Assembly: GCF_016862935.1 (NCBI RefSeq)
Contig: NZ_BONX01000064.1
Span: 23,815-87,814, forward strand
Source of the DNA: Plantactinospora mayteni
GTDB taxonomy: Bacteria > Actinomycetota > Actinomycetes > Mycobacteriales > Micromonosporaceae
Length of the DNA: 64,000 bases
Direction of reading: 5' to 3'
Shown one piece after another: positions 55,254-64,000 of this stretch (position 1 is the stretch's first letter; each line of letters begins with the position of its first letter). The notes beneath the pieces were generated by a model. The model was not told the DNA's origin. It saw only the letters and a program-made list of their open reading frames with translations, and did no database searches. The position numbers and the translations under genes were made by a program.

Positions 55254-56051
55254 TCAGCGGGCGATGTGCTCCGGGAACCGGCAGATCTGCGCGAACTCCT
55301 CGGCATCCAGGCTCGCCCCGCCGACCAGTGCGCCGTCCACGTCGGGCTGCGCCATGATCGCGGCGATGTTGGCCGCCTTCACCGACCCGCCGTAGAGCAC
55401 CCGGACCTGGTCGGCGGTCTCCTGACCATGCACCTCGGCGAGCCGCTGCCGGATCGCGCCGCAGACCTCCTGGGCGTTCTCCGGAGTCGCGGTCTTGCCG
55501 GTGCCGATCGCCCAGACCGGCTCGTACGCGACGACGAGCTTGGCCACCTGCTCGGCGGTCAGCCCGGCCAGCGAGCCGTCGAGCTGGCCGCGCACGTACG
55601 CCACCTGCCCGTCCTGCTCGCGGATGTCCAGGCCCTCGCCGACACAGACGATCGGAGTCAACTCGCTGGCCAGCGCCGCCTTCGCCTTGGCGTTGACCAG
55701 CGCGTCGTCCTCGTGGTGGTACGTCCGCCGCTCGGAGTGCCCAACGACCACGTAGGTGCAGCCCAGCGCGGTCAGCAGCGCGGCCGAGATCTCCCCGGTG
55801 TACGCCCCGCCCTTGTGCGGCGAGAGGTCCTGCGCGCCGTACCCGATCAGCAGCTTGTCGCCGTCGACCAGGGTCTGCACCGTCCGCAGGTCGGTGTACG
55901 GCGGCAGCACCACCGTCTCCACGTCGGTCAACTGCTTCTCGTTGAGGCTCGCGGCGAGCTTCTGGATCAGCAGGTTGGCTTCCCGGTGGTTGAGGTTCAT
56001 CTTCCAGTTGCCGGCCATCAACGGACGGCGGGCGGGGGTAGGGGTGGCCAC
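55254..56051 (-). CDS. tpiA: Triosephosphate isomerase
   Basis: 265 residues. Active-site Lys in GNWKMNLN, His in VVGHSERR, Glu in [12 protein letters not shown], and the phosphate loop [15 protein letters not shown] start overlaps the pgk stop by one base (TAGTG). Confidence 0.96.
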   Translation of the reverse strand: MATPTPARRPLMAGNWKMNLNHREANLLIQKLAASLNEKQLTDVETVVLPPYTDLRTVQTLVDGDKLLIGYGAQDLSPHKGGAYTGEISAALLTALGCTYVVVGHSERRTYHHEDDALVNAKAKAALASELTPIVCVGEGLDIREQDGQVAYVRGQLDGSLAGLTAEQVAKLVVAYEPVWAIGTGKTATPENAQEVCGAIRQRLAEVHGQETADQVRVLYGGSVKAANIAAIMAQPDVDGALVGGASLDAEEFAQICRFPEHIAR

Positions 56052-57307
56052 TACTGCTCCAGAGCGACGATGCCGGGGAGGGCCTTACCCTCCAGGTATT
56101 CCAGCGAGGCGCCCCCGCCGGTGGAAATGTGCCCGAACGACGACTCGTCCAGACCGAGCGCGCGGACGGCCGCGGCGGAGTCACCGCCACCGACCACGGT
56201 GAAGCCCTTCACGGTGGTGATCGCCTCGGCCACCCCCCGGGTGCCGGCGGCGAACGGGGCCAGTTCGAAGACGCCCATCGGGCCGTTCCAGAACACCATC
56301 CGGGCGGTGCCGACCGCCTCGGCGAACTCGGAGACCGTCCGGGGGCCGATGTCCAGGCCGAGCCGGTCGGCCGGGATCTCGGTGACCGGTACGGTGTCGT
56401 GCGCGGCGTCGGCGCTGAACTCGGTCGCCGCGACGACGTCGACCGGGAGCACGATCCGCCCCTCGCCCCGGGCCAGCAGGTCGCGGCAGGTGTCGACCAT
56501 CTCCTCCTCGAGCAGCGACTTGCCCACCTCGTGCCCCTGGGCACGCAGGAAGGTGAAGCACATGCCGCCGCCGATCAGCAGCTTGTCGACGGTGGGCAGC
56601 AGCGCCTCGATCACGGCGAGCTTGTCGGAGACCTTGGAGCCGCCGAGCACCACCACGTAGGGGCGGTCCGGCTCGTGCCGCAGCCGGGCCAGTACCTCGA
56701 CCTCGCGCAACACGAGCTGGCCGGCGAAGTGCGGCAGCCGGGCCGGTACGTCGTAGACGCTGGCGTGCTTGCGGTGCACGGCGCCGAACGCGTCGTCGAC
56801 GTACGCCGAGGCGAACGCGGCGAGCTGGTCGGCGAAGGCGCCCCGCTCGGTCTCGTCCTTGCTGGTCTCGCCCGGGTTGAACCGCAGGTTCTCCAGCAGT
56901 GCGACCTGGCCGTCACCGAGCTCCTCGACCGCCTTGCGGGCCGACTCGCCGACCGTGTCGGTGGCGAACGCGACCTCGGCGCCGAGCAGCTCACCGAGCC
57001 GGGCGGCGACCGGGGCGAGGGTGTATTTCGGGTCGGGCGCACCCTTGGGGCGGCCCAGGTGCGAACAGACCACGACGGCGGCCCCGGCGTCCCGCAACGC
57101 GGTCAGCGTCGGCAACACGGCCCGGATCCGGCCGTCGTCAGCGATCCTCATTCGGTCCGGAGTGCCGCCTTGCGGCGCGGAGGCCGAATTATGATCGTCG
57201 ATAGCGCCGGTCTGCTTGTCGAGGGGCACGTTCAGGTCGGCGCGCACCAGCACGCGCCGACCCGAGACCCCCTCGGCGAGCAGATCGTCGAGGTTGCGGA
57301 TGCTCAC
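56051..57307 (-). CDS. pgk: Phosphoglycerate kinase with 20-residue insertion
   Basis: 418 residues. Substrate-binding [53 protein letters not shown] and nucleotide loop [10 protein letters not shown]. Between [13 protein letters not shown] and the expected [10 protein letters not shown] a 20-residue block (39-58, begins [10 protein letters not shown]) is present that ordinary Pgk lacks. Its DNA (about 57134-57193) is a palindromic element. Otherwise intact, so likely functional. GTG start. Transcribed after gap. Confidence 0.95.
   Translation of the reverse strand: MSIRNLDDLLAEGVSGRRVLVRADLNVPLDKQTGAIDDHNSASAPQGGTPDRMRIADDGRIRAVLPTLTALRDAGAAVVVCSHLGRPKGAPDPKYTLAPVAARLGELLGAEVAFATDTVGESARKAVEELGDGQVALLENLRFNPGETSKDETERGAFADQLAAFASAYVDDAFGAVHRKHASVYDVPARLPHFAGQLVLREVEVLARLRHEPDRPYVVVLGGSKVSDKLAVIEALLPTVDKLLIGGGMCFTFLRAQGHEVGKSLLEEEMVDTCRDLLARGEGRIVLPVDVVAATEFSADAAHDTVPVTEIPADRLGLDIGPRTVSEFAEAVGTARMVFWNGPMGVFELAPFAAGTRGVAEAITTVKGFTVVGGGDSAAAVRALGLDESSFGHISTGGGASLEYLEGKALPGIVALEQ
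57134..57193 (-). repeat. Palindromic element inserted in frame in pgk
   Basis: 60 bp with nested inverted arms ATTCGG (57150-57155) / CCGAAT (57184-57189) and GCCGC / GCGGC inside; the ends repeat the flanking IDD/IADD codons. Exactly 20 codons, no stop. Part of it (GAGTGCCG) resembles the boundary palindromes of this window. Confidence 0.6.
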
Positions 57308-57395
57308 AGAGCTTGCCCTCCGTTCACGACTGCGGGGCTCGCAAGCTCACTCCTCGCGTTCACCGCGAGAGCCCCCCCGTTCGTTCGTGCCGTGC

Positions 57396-58666
<1,271 letters not shown>

Positions 58667-59647
58667 TCAGACCGCCAGCATGTCCGGGGTGACCGCCGCC
58701 TCGGTGTCCGGGATCCCCAGGTCACGGGCCCGCTTGTCGGCCAGCGCCAGCAGCCGGCGGATCCGCCCGGCGATCGCGTCCTTGGTCAGCGGCGGGTCGG
58801 CCAGCGCCCCCAACTCCTCAAGGGACGCCTGCCGGTGCTCCAGCCGCAGCCGGCCGGCCGAGGTGAGGTGGTTCGGGGCGTCCTCGGCGAGGATCTCCAG
58901 GGCCCGGGTCACCCGGGCGGCGGCGGCGACGGCGGCCCGGGCCGAGCGGCGCAGGTTGGCGTCGTCGAAGTTGGCCAGCCGGTTGGCGGTGGCACGCACC
59001 TCGCGGCGTACCCGGCGCTCCTCCCAGGAGAGCACGCTGGAGTGCGCGCCGATCCGGGTGAGCAGCGCGGCGATCGCGTCGCCGTCCTTCACCACCACCC
59101 GGTCCACCCCGCGCACCTCGCGGTATTTGGCGGTGATGCCGATCCGGCGGGCCGCGCCGACCAGGGCGAGCGCGGTCTCCGGGCCGGGACAGGTGATCTC
59201 CAGCGCGCAGGAGCGGCCGGGCTCAGTCAGCGAGCCGTGCGCCATGAACGCGCCCCGCCAGGCCGAGACCGCGCAGCAGACGTTCGCCGCCACCACGTGC
59301 GGGGGCAGCCCGCGTACCGGCCGGCCGCGTACGTCGAGCAGCCCGGTCTGCCGGGCCAGCGCCTCGCCGTCCTTGACCACCCGGACGATGTAGTGGCTGC
59401 CCTTGCGCAGCCCGCCGGAGGCGAGTACGTGGATCTCGCTCGGATAGCCGTAGACCTCGGCGATCTCCCGGCGCAGCCGACGGGCCACCGCGCCGGTGTC
59501 GAGTTCGGCCTCGACCACCACCCGTCCGGAGACGATGTGCAGTCCGCCCGCGAAACGCAGCAGGGCGGCCATCTCCGCCCGCCGGCAGCAGGGCTTGGGT
59601 ACGTCCACCCGGCTCAACTCGTCCTTGACCGCAGCCGTCATCGCCAT
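58667..59647 (-). CDS. whiA: DNA-binding protein WhiA
   Basis: 326 residues. LAGLIDADG-like N-terminal domain ([15 protein letters not shown] to [20 protein letters not shown]) and a C-terminal HTH ([20 protein letters not shown]). Required for sporulation septation in streptomycetes and conserved in actinobacteria. Operon yvcK-whiA: a 75-bp gap with direct repeats separates them. Confidence 0.95.
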   Translation of the reverse strand: MAMTAAVKDELSRVDVPKPCCRRAEMAALLRFAGGLHIVSGRVVVEAELDTGAVARRLRREIAEVYGYPSEIHVLASGGLRKGSHYIVRVVKDGEALARQTGLLDVRGRPVRGLPPHVVAANVCCAVSAWRGAFMAHGSLTEPGRSCALEITCPGPETALALVGAARRIGITAKYREVRGVDRVVVKDGDAIAALLTRIGAHSSVLSWEERRVRREVRATANRLANFDDANLRRSARAAVAAAARVTRALEILAEDAPNHLTSAGRLRLEHRQASLEELGALADPPLTKDAIAGRIRRLLALADKRARDLGIPDTEAAVTPDMLAV

Positions 59648-59686
59648 TTTGTCGTCACCTCGTGGGCCGGTCCCGGCGGGTGCCGG

Positions 59687-59724
59687 TGATTCGTAGGTGC
59701 TTCGTTGTTGATTCGTAGGTGCTT
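59687..59724. repeat. 16-bp direct repeat, 22-bp spacing, upstream of whiA
   Basis: TGATTCGTAGGTGCTT at 59687-59702 and 59709-59724, identical, one right after the yvcK stop. The 22-bp step is about two helical turns. 40-80 bp before the whiA start; possible operator or simple tandem duplication. Confidence 0.65.
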
Positions 59725-60688
59725 AACGATCGGCGCCCAGGAGAGGCACCAGTGCGGCGCCCAGCGCTGCCGGATCGTGCTGGGGCCCACCGTCCGGTAC
59801 GGCCACCGGGGCGAGCACGAGCCGCGCACCCAGCGATTCTGCCGCACGGTGCACCGGTTCGGGGTCACCCACCGCCTTTCCGTCCGCCAGCACCACGTCG
59901 ACCGTGAGCCCGGGCAGGTACCAGCCGAGCGCGGCCAGGTGGTCGGCGAGGGAGAGGCCGAGCGTCTCCGCCTCGTTGGCGAGGTTGAGCGTGACCAGCC
60001 GACGGGCCGGGCTGGCCACCATCGCCGCGGCCAGCTCCGGCACCAGCAGGTGCGGGATGACGCTGGTGTACCAGCTTCCCGGGCCGAAGACCAGCCAGTC
60101 GGCCTCGCGGACCGCCGCCACCGCCTGCGGGCAGGCGCTCGGCCCCTCCGGGGCGAGCCGGACCGACTCGACCCGGCCGTCGGTGACCGCCACGGCGTGC
60201 TGTCCGCGTACCGTCTGGACAGCGCTGGGGCGCCGCGGGTCGGCGCCGCGGACCCGGGCCTCGATGCCGACCGGCTGGCAGGCCATCGGCAGCACCCGGC
60301 CGACCGCGCCGAGCATCGCGGCGGCGTGGTCGAGCGCGGCCACCGGGTCGCCGAGCAGTTCCATCAGCCCGCAGAGCACCAGGTTGCCGACCGCGTGCCC
60401 GGCCAGCGGGTCGGGCCGCGGGCCGCCGCCGGCGAACCGGTGCTGGAACAGTTCGGCGCTGCGCCGGGTCCCGGCCTCGTCGGCGGCCAGCGCGGCGAGC
60501 GCCTGCCGCAGGTCACCGGGGGGCAGCGCGCCGCGTTCGAGCCGCAGCCGGCCGCTGGAGCCGCCGTCGTCGCCGACGGTCACCACCGCGGTGATGTCGA
60601 GGTCCAGCTCCGGCGCGCAGCGGCGAAGCGCCCGCAGCGACGCCGACAGCCCGTGCCCGCCACCGAAGGCGACCACCCGCTGCTTCAC
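59723..60688 (-). CDS. yvcK: YvcK/CofD-like regulator of envelope precursor metabolism
   Basis: 321 residues from a GTG close after GGGGAGG. Rossmann-type start VVAFGGGHGLSASLRALRR, TVGDDGGSSGRLR, PPGDLRQAL and GPGSWYTSVIPHLL. Binds UDP-GlcNAc and controls cell-wall precursor flux; in Actinobacteria it partners with PASTA-kinase signalling. rapZ lies 79 bp upstream on the same strand. Confidence 0.93.
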   Translation of the reverse strand: MKQRVVAFGGGHGLSASLRALRRCAPELDLDITAVVTVGDDGGSSGRLRLERGALPPGDLRQALAALAADEAGTRRSAELFQHRFAGGGPRPDPLAGHAVGNLVLCGLMELLGDPVAALDHAAAMLGAVGRVLPMACQPVGIEARVRGADPRRPSAVQTVRGQHAVAVTDGRVESVRLAPEGPSACPQAVAAVREADWLVFGPGSWYTSVIPHLLVPELAAAMVASPARRLVTLNLANEAETLGLSLADHLAALGWYLPGLTVDVVLADGKAVGDPEPVHRAAESLGARLVLAPVAVPDGGPQHDPAALGAALVPLLGADR

Positions 60689-60767
60689 CGAACCTCCCCT
60701 TGCGGTCCGTCGTGACCGCAGGTGGAAGTCGGGGGACACACGCCGCGCGGGTCAGGTGGGAAAAGAT

Positions 60768-61769
60768 TCACTCGCGCCCCAGGTCACGGTGGTGCGCCGT
60801 GGCGGCCAGCCGGGCCTGGCGCAGCCGGGCGGACAGTTCCTCGGCAATCGCCACGCTGCGGTGCTTGCCGCCGGTGCAGCCGACCGCCACGGTCAGGTAG
60901 CGCTTCCCCTCCCGCTCGAAGCCGGGCGCGGTAGCGTTGATCAACCGGGCGTACGTCTCCACGAAGGTCACCGCGCCGCGCTGGCCGAGCACGTACCGGC
61001 TGACGTCCTCCTCCCGGCCGGTGTGCTCGCGCAGCTCCGGCACCCAGTACGGGTTGGGCAGGAAGCGCGCGTCGAGCACGAAGTCGGCGTCCGGCGGAAG
61101 GCCGTACTTGAAGCCGAAGGAGAGCACGGTCACCCGGAGCCGGCGGGCGTCCTCGCCGCCGAACAGCTCCTCGACCCGGCTGCGGAGCTGGTTCACGTTC
61201 AGGTGGGAGGTGTCGATGATCACGTCGGCCTGGTCGCGGGCCTCCTCCAGCAGCCCGCGCTCGACCGCGATGCCGTCGGCGAGCCGGCCGTCGCCCTGGA
61301 GCGGGTGCGACCGGCGGACGCTCTCGAAGCGCCGGATCAGCACCTCGTCGTCGGCGTCCACGAAGACCACCCGGGGCTGGAAGCCGCGTTCCTTCAGCGC
61401 CCGGATCGCCCCGGCGAGGTCGGTGGAGAACGCCCGGCTGCGCACGTCGAGCACCATCGCGGTCTGCCGGGCCGCCCCACCGGCCCGGAACGCCAGCTCG
61501 GCCATGTCGAGCATGAGCGCCTGCGGCAGGTTGTCCACCACGTAGAAGCCGACGTTCTCCAGGGCTCGGGCGACCGTGCTGCGCCCGCCGCCGGAGACCC
61601 CGGTGACCACCACCAACGTGGTGTCCGAGCGGGTCGGTTCCGCCGACTCCGCCTCGGACCGGGTCCGCGCCGGCGCTCCCCCGTCCGGTGCCGGTTCCGT
61701 CTCGTGCTCCCTGCTCTGGTCGTCCGCGCCCGTCGGCGACTCGTCGGTCGCCAGCCGAGTCTCGCTCAC
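60768..61769 (-). CDS. rapZ: RNase adapter / nucleotide-binding protein RapZ
   Basis: 333 residues. Variant Walker A VVVTGVSGGGRSTVARAL (Arg instead of Lys, common in actinobacteria), Walker B-like DVIIDTSHLN, and C-terminal GCTGGKHRSV. About 45 Ser/Glu-rich N-terminal residues are extra. The usual upstream neighbour uvrC is absent here; instead a divergent regulator-exporter pair follows, so synteny is broken at about 61.8 kb. Confidence 0.92.
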   Translation of the reverse strand: MSETRLATDESPTGADDQSREHETEPAPDGGAPARTRSEAESAEPTRSDTTLVVVTGVSGGGRSTVARALENVGFYVVDNLPQALMLDMAELAFRAGGAARQTAMVLDVRSRAFSTDLAGAIRALKERGFQPRVVFVDADDEVLIRRFESVRRSHPLQGDGRLADGIAVERGLLEEARDQADVIIDTSHLNVNQLRSRVEELFGGEDARRLRVTVLSFGFKYGLPPDADFVLDARFLPNPYWVPELREHTGREEDVSRYVLGQRGAVTFVETYARLINATAPGFEREGKRYLTVAVGCTGGKHRSVAIAEELSARLRQARLAATAHHRDLGRE

Positions 61770-61925
61770 GTTCCACCCCCCAGCCGTACCCGCCTGCCGG
61801 ATCGACGGTACGCGCCCGGAGGCGGGTTCCCGAGGGTCGACCACCCGGCGAGGTAGGAGACGTAATCTACCCGGCCGTCGGAATCTCCCGGGCCGGTGGC
61901 CCAGGCGGGTCGCCGCCGGCAATTG

Positions 61926-61955
61926 CTAAAGGAATCTTTCTAGAGCTACCTTTAG
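61926..61955 (+). promoter_or_regulatory. Inverted repeat at the ArsR-type regulator promoter
   Basis: CTAAAGG (61926-61932) and CCTTTAG (61949-61955) are perfect 7-bp arms, 16 bp apart, ending three bases before the ATG. TCTAGA lies near the centre. AT-rich against its surroundings. Likely autoregulatory operator for the regulator-exporter operon. Confidence 0.65.
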
Positions 61956-61958
61956 GAT

Positions 61959-62603
61959 ATGCCGAGGTCCGAGATCCGACTCACCGACCCGAGGGCTCTC
62001 CGGGGGTACGCGCACCCGCTCCGGATGGCCCTGATCGGGCTGCTCCGTCGAGAGGGCCCGCTGACCGCGACCCAGGCCGCCGAGCGGCTCGACGAGAGTG
62101 TGCCGAACTGCTCCTACCACCTGCGCCAGCTCGCCAAGTACGGCCTCGCCGAGCGGTCCGAGGGCGCCGACGCCCGGGAACGGCCCTGGCAGGCGACCGC
62201 ACTCAACACCTCCTGGGACGACCTCTCCGACGATCCGGAGGCCCGGGCGGCGGCCAACCACCTCAACGCGATGGTCCTGGACCACTACGTCGCCCGGGCC
62301 CGCGCCCACCTGGCACAGCGGGCGTACGAGCCGGCGGACTGGCGGGCCGTGCTCGGCTTCGGCGACGCGCTCGTGCACGTCACCTCGGCCGAACTGGCCG
62401 AACTGACCCGCCGGATCGAAGCCCTGCTCGCCGAGTACGACGAACGGATGACCGACCCGTCGACCCGACCCGAAGGCTCCCGGGCGATCGGCCTCATCCA
62501 ACTGCTCGTACCCATCGAGCCGCCAACGGAGTCCGCGCCGCCGTCGGGCTCGGACTCGGCACCGCCGTCGGAATCGGGGTCGGCCGGGGAGCCGGGACGG
62601 TGA
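61959..62603 (+). CDS. ArsR-type winged-helix regulator
   Basis: 214 residues. Winged HTH (about 15-75: ALIGLLRREGPLTATQAAER, VPNCSYHLRQLAKYGLAERS) followed by a helical region and a Ser/Pro/Glu tail (after about 185). No metal-binding Cys motif (ELCVCDL type), so not a metal sensor. Coupled to the MFS gene by GTGA overlap; probably its regulator. Confidence 0.82.
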   Translation: MPRSEIRLTDPRALRGYAHPLRMALIGLLRREGPLTATQAAERLDESVPNCSYHLRQLAKYGLAERSEGADARERPWQATALNTSWDDLSDDPEARAAANHLNAMVLDHYVARARAHLAQRAYEPADWRAVLGFGDALVHVTSAELAELTRRIEALLAEYDERMTDPSTRPEGSRAIGLIQLLVPIEPPTESAPPSGSDSAPPSESGSAGEPGR

Positions 62604-63901
62604 CCGGCACGCTGACTCCACCGGCGGTCGACCGCCGCCGGCGCTGGGTGCCGGAGTTGCTGCGCCGGGCACCGTTCCGGCAGTACTGGTCGGCCCAGAC
62701 CGTGTCACTCTTCGGCGACCAGATCTCCGCGCTCGCCCTGCCCCTGCTGGCAGTACTCGGCACCGACGCCGGCCCGGCCGAGATGGGCTACCTCACCGCC
62801 GCCGCGCTGATCCCGAACCTGCTCTTCTCGCTGCTCCTCGGCGCCTGGATCGACCGCTACCCGCACAAGCGCCGGGTGATGGTCCTCGCCGACCTCGGCC
62901 GGGCGGTGCTGCTCGCCGCCGTGCCGGTGGCGTACCTGTTCGGGGTGCTCTCGCTCGGCCAGCTCTACGTGGTGGCCTTCCTGACCGGTACCCTGGCGGT
63001 GCTCTTCGAGGTCGCGCACAGCACCCTCTTCGTCTCGCTGGTACACCGCAAGGACTACGTCGACGCGAACGCGCTGACCAACGGCAGCCGGGCGATGTCG
63101 TACGTCGCCGGGCCGAGCGCCGGCGGAATCCTGGTGCAGACCCTCACCGCACCGGTCGCACTGCTCGCCGACGCGGTGTCGTACCTGGTCTCCGCACTGT
63201 TCCTGGCCCGGATCGGGCCGATTCGGCAGACGGAGCCGGCGTCGCCCGGCGGACGCGGGCTCGGCATCGGGCAGGGACTGACGTTCGTGGCCCGCTCGCC
63301 GATCCTCCGCTCGCTGCTGCTCGGCACCACCACGCTGAACCTCTTCAACTACATGTTCAGCGCGCTCTTCGTGCTCTACGCCAGCACCGAACTGGGGCTC
63401 TCCCCCGGCCTGCTCGGGCTCGTGATCGGTGCCGGGTCGGTCGGCGCGCTGCTCGGCGCGGCGGTCACCGGTCGACTCGTCCGCCGGCTCGGCATCGGCC
63501 GGACCGTGCTGGTCAGCTTCGTACTCTTTCCGGCACCGCTGGTGCTGGTGCCGCTGGCCGGCGGCGGTCCGACCCCGGCGGTGCTGGGCGCACTCTTCGT
63601 CGCGGAGTTCCTCTCCGGGCTCGGGGTGATGATGCTGGACATCACCGTCGGCTCGCTACAGACCGCGGTCATCCCGGAGAGGCTGCTGGCCCGGGTCACC
63701 GGTGCGAAGCGGACCGTCAACTACGGCATCCGGCCGATCGGCGCAGTGCTGGGTGGCAGCCTGGGCGCGGCCCTCGGGGTACGCCCGACGCTGTGGATCG
63801 CCACCGTCGGGGCGGTCGCCGGGCTGCTCTGGGTACTGCCGACCGCCATCCCGAAGCTGCGCGAATTGCCGGAGCCAGACGACCACGCCGTCACCGGGTG
63901 A
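62600..63901 (+). CDS. MFS exporter
   Basis: 433 residues, twelve membrane segments. Begins with RAPFRQYWSAQTVSLFGDQI, the typical DHA3-type opening, and motif A LLLGAWIDRYPHKRRVMVLAD. Drug or metabolite exporter of the MFS DHA3/enterobactin-exporter-like kind; substrate unknown. Start GTG overlaps the regulator's stop. Confidence 0.9.
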   Translation: MTGTLTPPAVDRRRRWVPELLRRAPFRQYWSAQTVSLFGDQISALALPLLAVLGTDAGPAEMGYLTAAALIPNLLFSLLLGAWIDRYPHKRRVMVLADLGRAVLLAAVPVAYLFGVLSLGQLYVVAFLTGTLAVLFEVAHSTLFVSLVHRKDYVDANALTNGSRAMSYVAGPSAGGILVQTLTAPVALLADAVSYLVSALFLARIGPIRQTEPASPGGRGLGIGQGLTFVARSPILRSLLLGTTTLNLFNYMFSALFVLYASTELGLSPGLLGLVIGAGSVGALLGAAVTGRLVRRLGIGRTVLVSFVLFPAPLVLVPLAGGGPTPAVLGALFVAEFLSGLGVMMLDITVGSLQTAVIPERLLARVTGAKRTVNYGIRPIGAVLGGSLGAALGVRPTLWIATVGAVAGLLWVLPTAIPKLRELPEPDDHAVTG

Positions 63902-63924
63902 TCCGGTTCCTGATCCGAAGACGC

Positions 63925-63962
63925 CGCTGGCCGGGTCCCCGGTGGTGGGGACCCGGCCAGCG
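63925..63962 (+). terminator. Terminator hairpin after MFS exporter
   Basis: Perfect 16-bp inverted repeat CGCTGGCCGGGTCCCC / GGGGACCCGGCCAGCG around GGTGGT. Followed by a 14-bp tandem repeat GTGCCTGTYTGCTT (63968-63995). Confidence 0.85.
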
Positions 63963-64000
63963 GGTTCGTGCCTGTCTGCTTGTGCCTGTTTGCTTGTGCT

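Overview
This is a very GC-rich actinobacterial chromosome segment with strong third-position G/C bias, and it is almost fully coding. It holds a SUF operon led by sufR, a transketolase-transaldolase-pgi-zwf-opcA-pgl cluster, a rapZ-yvcK-whiA-gap-pgk-tpiA-secG cluster, rbpA, an AcnR-type aconitase regulator, a VLRF1-family ribosome-rescue hydrolase and many leaderless starts. Together these point to a spore-forming actinomycete, most likely Micromonosporaceae. No prophage, IS element, CRISPR array, rRNA or tRNA gene was found.

Layout. 1-5.0 kb: the N-terminal part of a secreted amylopullulanase (minus, cut by the window edge), a DapA-like aldolase with a divergent LysR regulator, and an ankyrin protein. 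5.0-6.7 kb: a membrane-anchored CBM2-like protein translationally coupled to a permuted papain-like protein, then a small membrane protein. 6.9-13.3 kb: aconitase, a quinone oxidoreductase behind a SoxR-type promoter, a TIGR03089 protein, and a two-gene unit of eIF2B-like plus NDK-like proteins. 13.6-19.8 kb: a secreted pectate lyase with a LacI-type operator at its promoter, DUF2630, a RIO kinase, a HAD phosphatase, a nitrilase, a thioesterase and AcnR. 20.0-22.5 kb: a three-gene cassette of a TIGR04222 membrane protein with a Gly/Cys-rich tail, an MNIO (DUF692) enzyme and a SCO6045-like partner. This is the best candidate here for a little-described system, a putative iron-oxidase modification of a membrane-tethered Cys-rich tail.

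22.5-31.3 kb: an SDR, a tiny membrane ORF, Mug glycosylase, an ABC exporter, a crotonase, a small HTH protein, an ABC-F ATPase, acVLRF1 and a LysE exporter. 31.6-34.9 kb: a secreted penicillin-acylase-family hydrolase with an F5/8C domain. 35.0-41.7 kb: the SUF operon sufR-B-D-Rieske-C-S-U-T. 41.8-45.2 kb: heme A synthase (ctaA), an ATP-grasp protein, a small conserved protein and heme O synthase (ctaB). 45.4-54.0 kb: the pentose-phosphate operon. 54.0-61.8 kb: an NTF2-like protein, rbpA, secG, tpiA, pgk, gap, whiA, yvcK and rapZ on the minus strand. 61.9-63.9 kb: an ArsR-type regulator coupled to an MFS exporter.

Working together. Central carbon genes dominate (acnA, tkt/tal/pgi/zwf/opcA/pgl, gap/pgk/tpiA, and yvcK/rapZ as envelope-precursor regulators). 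They sit beside Fe-S assembly and heme A synthesis, which support the TCA cycle and respiration. Secreted amylopullulanase and pectate lyase add plant-polysaccharide use under LacI-type control signals. Several predicted operators (AcnR, SoxR-like, LacI-like, ArsR-type) can be read directly from the DNA. Palindromic elements recur at gene boundaries, and one appears inserted in frame in pgk.
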